Under the pieces are notes generated by a model. It was given only the letters and a program-made list of their open reading frames with translations. It was not told the origin of the DNA and did not search any database. The position numbers and the translations under genes were made by a program. A stretch of 64,000 nt of DNA, taken from contig QJPP01000032.1 of NCBI GenBank assembly GCA_003996215.1, positions 533,330-597,329 on the forward strand, written 5' to 3'. Shown here in pieces: positions 58,541-64,000 of this stretch; positions within the stretch are counted from its first letter, which is position 1; each line of letters opens with the position of its first letter. The DNA comes from Jaltomata sinuosa (taxonomy: Eukaryota; Streptophyta; Magnoliopsida; Solanales; Solanaceae).

Positions 58541-61500
58541 TCACGAGCTCTCCCCTCGACTTCGTTTTGCAGAAATATGACCATTTTCTTTTGATGTCTT
58601 GTCCAGCACTGCACTACTATCTTTATCCTTCAATTTGAAAGTCCAACCTAGAAAATCCGACTCCGGAAATAACATAGTTGGAGTTGCTGTGTAGAACGCA
58701 AGGGGAACCTGTTTAACTCGCCTCCTAATCTGCAAATAAGTATCATAGTTAGAATACCACTACATGCAACATTTTAACATGTATAATAGAGGAGGCACAT
58801 AACCAGAGCATAGAATAAGGAGAGTTAAAATGCCTAAACCCAAAAAGGAATGTCAAAACCCAATACCAGAAGAGATTTAATCTACTACTACTATGAGTCT
58901 ATGACAGCCCCAAAAGAGAAAGGGAAAGGCAACTCAGCCCATCTAACCAAACGACACAATTCATCGGTTAAAGAAGCAATCATAATACTGAAGAGAGTAT
59001 GTCAGCCAGTTGCAGCAAACTTTTCAAAAAAAAAAGTATTGTTAACCGATAAGTGAATGATTATATAATCAAAACCAATATAGTTGCGTAGTGAACATTA
59101 CCTCATCACCAAAAATTGTTGCATATGAACCAGAACTGAAATCTTTGACTGCTACTTCAGTAGTTTTAGCTCTGACTGTCAAATCATTCTCAAGGGACAA
59201 AACAAATCTAACAACACGTAAAGAAAAAAGTAAGAGATTTAGTTCAAACGCTTAATTAAACTAACCATAAATGCACGATGACACATGAAAAGCTATAATC
59301 ATATGATACACTTACCTTGAAACCGGCGGGCAGTAGTGATGACGGAGTGTGTCAACTTCCCACAGAGAGCTCCCTGTGGAATGGTAGAATTTAACACATC
59401 ATCTATATCAAGAATAGTGTTTTAAACACAGAAATGGAAAACTTTACACTGAGGAAGAGCTCACTTCTATACCTTACAAATACCCCAACAACCAAAACAT
59501 TTCTAATGACTAAAGCAAAAACACCCAGAATGTTGGTCCAGAAAACTTAACTTCCACTTAGTGGTACACTTGATCAAGTTACGCTAATAAACAAAAGTTG
59601 AAATGCCAAAGAGGAATTTACACTTGTTCCCAACACCAATGCAAAGATCCTGAAGCTAAGAAAGGTCAGGTAATTCCTTGGCCATCCCTTTCCACCGATA
59701 GAAAGAAAAGTATCCTCCGCCAAAAAAGTAATAATAATAACCAAAAAAACAAAGACAAGTACCAATTCGAGTTGACTGGGGACTTTGAAAAGCCTTTTAA
59801 CTGATTAGAAAGAAAAACGAGGAGATGGCAAAATGCTTGACACTACATTGGTTGAACGACTGAAGCTTACAGTTATAAGGTCATGGGAATGCCATTTCAA
59901 CTCAATTAGAAAGAAACAACACTAAACTTTATAATATGACAACTCATGAAACAAGAAAATTACTCATTGCGTTAATCTTCAAAGGATCAGTCTGCTTGTC
60001 ATCAAAAGGATCAATTCCAGGCTTGACGCTTGATATTTCTCTGCTGACACTGGAGTCTTCAGTGCTATCATCAGCCCCACTCTCTGCTCCTGTAGTGTCT
60101 TTAGTAGTCTCATTACCATCCTCCTGCAAAGAATTTTTATCTGAATGAGGTTTACAACTCTAACAGTGATGAGGCAGCAGACAAAAAACTTTACTATGAC
60201 ATTTTCTAAGCAGAAATATTTTGCACTTCCCTGTGTCATCCATTCATAAAAAAAATAATAACTATTCCCCAATCCCAAACTAGTTGTGGTCATGAGTGTT
60301 GTACATCCATTCTGCTCTATTTAGATCCGTTTCACTCCATTCCTCAATAAATTTGTCTTTTACACAAACTAGGGGTTCTCTAAGTCTCGCTTTATCCCTT
60401 AACAGTCGCACATAGATATGACATCTCAAACAATGACTTCAGCAGAAAAGTAGAGCAAGACTCCATAGTCTTACCTGGTGCACCAAGCAATTTATTGACG
60501 GATGTCTCCTTAAGAGATTATGAATTAGAGCAACAATGACTAATGCTCCTGAAGGAGGGATGGCGAGCGATAGCCGACTGAGTTTTTTACAAAACGCAGC
60601 GGCCAAATATGCAGGAAGAAGTGGTGATTTCAGGCACGAATCAAGAAGCTGCAAGCGACATTCTGCAGTTAGTGTCCATAAACATAATAACTAGATCTAC
60701 CATGCAACATATTGAAAAAGATATTTCCATCAAAGACAATAAAGAAAACGAATTGACAAGAAAACCATGTTGTACTGACACCTTTTTTTATTGCTCAGAA
60801 ATTAACTGATTTTCCAATGAGCAATACACGAAATATCATCTAATTCACAGATATCCCTTTTTCTGCTTGATAAGATCATATTAGTATGCATAGTTGTCCA
60901 GAGAACCAATGATGGAACTACGATGAACTTTATGAACCTGAATCCACTTCTTGAACTACAGAGATGACAGTAATCCAATTAAAACCATATGCAGAACATT
61001 TCCAAGTATACAGTAATTCATACTTTCCTTGGAAGCATGCAACAAAGATACACTTATTTTGGCCGAAGTACTTGCCCTCAGGTGGAAATTTATGTTACAT
61101 ATGGGATTCGTATTAGCAGCTCAAGTCAATCAGAACCTTCTAAGCACAAACTATAATCCCCCAAAATAGATCTGATAGTCCGTATAGCAACCTATACAAA
61201 GAGGGAAAAGTAAAGTTTTTGCTATTACCTGGAAGAACTTAGCCCTATGTTTTGCCATAAAAATAGAAGGCTCCAATAGAGCATAGAGCTTTTCATAGAA
61301 GTTGGGGTATTCAAGACCATGTTGTGTCATGAGAACAAACAAGCTGCTAAGAGCCATCACACTGACTACCCCACCAATATCATATGACCGCGTTAAGAAA
61401 TCACTGCATATGAAAAAGTACTGCAGTCACTCAACAAAAATTATCAAGTCTGAAAGAAAAGAATCAATGAGACAACAAGAAAAAAGTACAATGTATTACC

Positions 61501-62466
61501 ACAACATGAGAGGATTAGACAAATAGGGAATAACAACTTGATGAAGATTCACCAGAACCTGAGATCAGAAAGCAAAAGAGAAAATGTTAGAAATCGTCAT
61601 AACAATCGTGTTTCAGAAGTAAGAAAGCAGAACAGAATCACAAACAAAGTTGGCTTTGGAACAATACCACTTCAACCAAATCTGTTAAGAGGGTCTATAC
61701 CAAAATTAATGTAAAACAGATTTTACTTCTCCGTCCCATAATTGCTCCCCATTGGCTTTCAAAGGCTAGTTGGGTTGGTCAAAGCTATAGTTACGATAAA
61801 ATTCACAAATTTGCACAGTTTCATGATAAAGATAAATTCATGAAAAATGCTAATTATATAGAGGGACTATTTCCATAGGACTGATATCTATTTCTTTACA
61901 TAAACATGCTATGCACTACAAAACTTTAAAGGCCAAATAAAAATTGAGGCGTAATATGACAGCATCACTTACCACAACTTGGATCGAGAGATACTGGACA
62001 AGGAAAGAAGAGAAGAAGCAGAGATCATGGAAGTACAAATGTTCCCAAAAACTGGAAGTAAAAAGATTATACAAGCACCAAGACCCTGTTTAAATGCATG
62101 AAATAGATATCCAGTCAATAGAACTGTTTATTTACCTCTTTATAAACATCAACAGGAAGTGGTTGTTTAAGGAATGATATCCAGGCTTTAGTAAATTTCA
62201 GTTTCATCTTTTTAGCGATGCTGGCTGGAGATAAAACCTGAAGATCACAAAGTATTTAAAATATTAGCTTGCATGAAAATTGAAAGAGAATCAGTAGATG
62301 TCCATTCAACAATGTGAGGTACACAGAGGAAAAGGTCCTTTTTATTCTTAATTTCTTTTCTTTTTAAATTACTAGGTTTTTTCACTAGATACCTTGATAT
62401 TAGTCGATTCATCCTTAGACTGCTTTTCGGTGTGTCCTTTGTCATTTTCTTTTCCAGTAAATATGC
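58541..62466 (-). CDS. NOC4: NOC4-like nucleolar ribosome-biogenesis protein, C-terminal part (9 exons; 5' end outside)
   Basis: Exons in transcription order: 62466-62393, 62237-62136, 61558-61500, 61403-61229, 60648-60475, 60123-59964, 59373-59316, 59207-59102, 58729-58541, about 364 codons in agreeing phases. The protein belongs to the CBF/MAK21 family. NOC4 works with NOP14 in the nucleolus for small-subunit maturation and export. The diagnostic stretch runs from SIAKKMKLKFTKAWISFLK through PNFYEKLYALLEPSIF and LLDSCLKSPLLPAYLAAAF to PFDDKQTDPLKINAM, SSGSYATIFGDE and PESDFLGWTF. The end is a basic, Lys/Arg-containing tail. An acidic Ser/Thr/Glu-rich insert occupies the first half of exon 60123-59964. 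The N-terminal part should lie beyond the right edge; no convincing exon was found at 62467-64000. Confidence 0.9.
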
Positions 62467-64000
62467 CTAAATCCACAAAAATATAGGATCACATCAATAG
62501 GCAATAAGACAAAAATATTAAGTTAGAAGAGGTCATATTTCAAGCATTGCCAAGAAGAATGATACAGGCAGCAGCTTGCTTTAGGCCTGAAATAATAAAA
62601 ACTAAAACTGCTAAAACTTGAATTGTACAATCCTGCCAAATGAATGTTTCAAAAATCAAAACCAAATAGAGTACATATGCATCATCTACGCATTGCAGTT
62701 ATGGGTTAGGTATTTTACTGCCCTTACTCCACAAGTATCTAGCTACCACTCCCAGGGAATGCAACAACCAAGAAAGTAGAATCAAATCCAATTCATCGTA
62801 GCCCCTTATTAAAAAAAAAAAAGAAAAAAGGAAGAAAATCCAATCCACTGTAGCTGATCCATGGCCAGCAAAAGTTTTTAGTTTCTTTGTATAACTAGAT
62901 GCATGGTTTAGAATCGGAATAGCCAGGCCAACAATTTTTTTCTTTTATTAGGAATCGAATCCGAAAGAGGAACTCAGCGAATAATGAACCCGCTCCTCTA
63001 ACTTTCTCCAATTAAATACCAGGCTCTTGAAGAGTTTGAATCCGTGACTAGAGATATTTTAGGTGACAAAAGTTTCACTAGAGGTAGCAACTAGGGGACC
63101 TGGTATTTGTTGGGAAATTTTTTAGAGAAGTCAAATGCAATTGCATTCAATAAAAGGTGGCAATGATGTTATTTAAAGAAATCATAATGTCATTTAAAGA
63201 GATCATGTTCTTTTCTTTTCAAATATTATTTAAAATGATCTCAATTCTCACCATCACTCTAAGTGATGGAACAATCTGAAGCTAAATGTCATCACCTTCC
63301 ATGGGTAAACCAAGTCATGGACAGAGTTCAAAGAAGCACACACATCAACCAGAATACATATAGGAGCAATACCAGCGAAAAGCAATTGCTTCTTAAATTC
63401 TAATTTTAAAAGATGAAGAAAAAAGGGGGAAAAGAAGAAAAAGTTGGAATCTTCCGCTATCTAAGTAGTAGGACAACTCTCCATGTACAAATTAGTGTTC
63501 TATTCGTCTTTGTCTTCTTATTCTCTGGTTTGTAGACGACTCTTTTTTCGCTTCACTTGATTTGCTACTCTGTCCTTTTAATTATTTATGATGACATTTC
63601 CGTCTGTTTCGGGTGTCTTTTTAAAAAAAATAGATTTATGTGTTAACATGACAACAAGAAAAACAAGTTATGCCAAGTGCAAGATCCATTTACTACTACA
63701 TCTATGTAAGATCTGGTCAGATGTATACAGATATGTGATTTGCATGCTACATATCATATAAAAATCAATTGTGCACTAATCTCCTCCACGTAAGGTATCA
63801 AAAAGTGGCTTGGTCGAGAGTTCCCTCAAAGAGCATTTGGATGTCACAGAAGAACAAATTATTGGGGCTTGATACTAGAATTTAAGGTTCTAATGTTCCA
63901 CGATTTTTGTTTTTGCACTTTGACGCATGAACTTCCAAAAGTATTGTACACTTTTTGTCCTTGACCATATACAAACCCCTCAACTCTTTAATAGCTTTCA
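62467..64000. other. Probable NOC4 intron, no exon recognised
   Basis: The first exon found starts with a split Gly codon, so at least one upstream exon exists. No frame here resembles the N-terminal half of the family. A repeat-like stretch with ATTAGGAATCGAATCCGAAA and TTGAATCCGTGACTAG lies near 62940-63060. Confidence 0.4.

Noticed and set aside
62245..62445. 66-codon frame on the - strand
   Set aside because: It is an out-of-frame reading across the NOC4 exon 62393-62466; the correct frame reads IFTGKENDKGHTEKQ.

Overview
The window is nuclear DNA from a flowering plant, most probably a member of the Solanaceae. The evidence is the set of interspersed repeats: truncated RTE-type LINE copies whose 3' tail reads (on one strand) CAACAACATACCC..GTGGGGTCTGGGGAGGGTA, a tRNA-derived SINE of the type common in nightshades, Stowaway, hAT and Mutator-like MITEs, and Ty1/copia and Ty3/gypsy elements. 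The genes have long introns and are AT-rich outside exons. I cannot name the genus.

Five protein genes could be rebuilt exon by exon, with splice phases that agree. (1) + strand 2533-17138: a short PPR protein of the THA8-like chloroplast family, two exons separated by a 13.8 kb intron. (2) + strand 23970-33947: a 367-aa DUF89 damage-control phosphatase of the At2g17340 type, 12 exons. (3) + strand 39305-43318: a 375-aa probably plastid-targeted protein of unknown role, possibly DUF3598/calycin-like, 5 exons, one intron with a GC-AG boundary. (4) - strand 46560-51837: a group I calcium-dependent protein kinase close to the CPK5/6/26 clade, 7 exons. (5) - strand 58541-62466, running off the right edge at its 5' side: the C-terminal part of the nucleolar ribosome-biogenesis protein NOC4. 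From memory, DUF89, CPK6 and NOC4 homologues also lie near one another on Arabidopsis chromosome 2 (around At2g17250-At2g17340), so the right two thirds may be an old syntenic block.

The rest is transposon-derived and strongly layered. Positions 1-1542 hold an LTR fragment inside a degraded copia element that ends in a 360-bp LTR. The giant PPR intron contains a Stowaway MITE, a hAT-like MITE, and a piece of plastid DNA (trnI-GAU with flanking spacer and intron) that was later split by a complete 5,692-bp copia element with a 5-bp target duplication. It also holds an RTE LINE split by a 1,331-bp Mutator-like element with a 10-bp duplication, and a SINE. Between genes 1 and 2, a truncated RTE copy with a 15-bp duplication is split by a complete 5,496-bp chromovirus-like gypsy element. 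Between genes 2 and 3 there are a 632-bp hAT element, a 2,098-bp solo LTR, and a cluster of tandem and palindromic GATACC/GGTATC repeats. Between genes 4 and 5 there are a second RTE LINE and a 2,047-bp foldback, Mutator-like element whose core is a tandem array of about 112-bp units; this is the most unusual structure in the window.

I found no CRISPR array, bacterial operon, rRNA gene or functional tRNA gene. All exon joins are inferred from sequence and protein-family expectation, not from transcripts.
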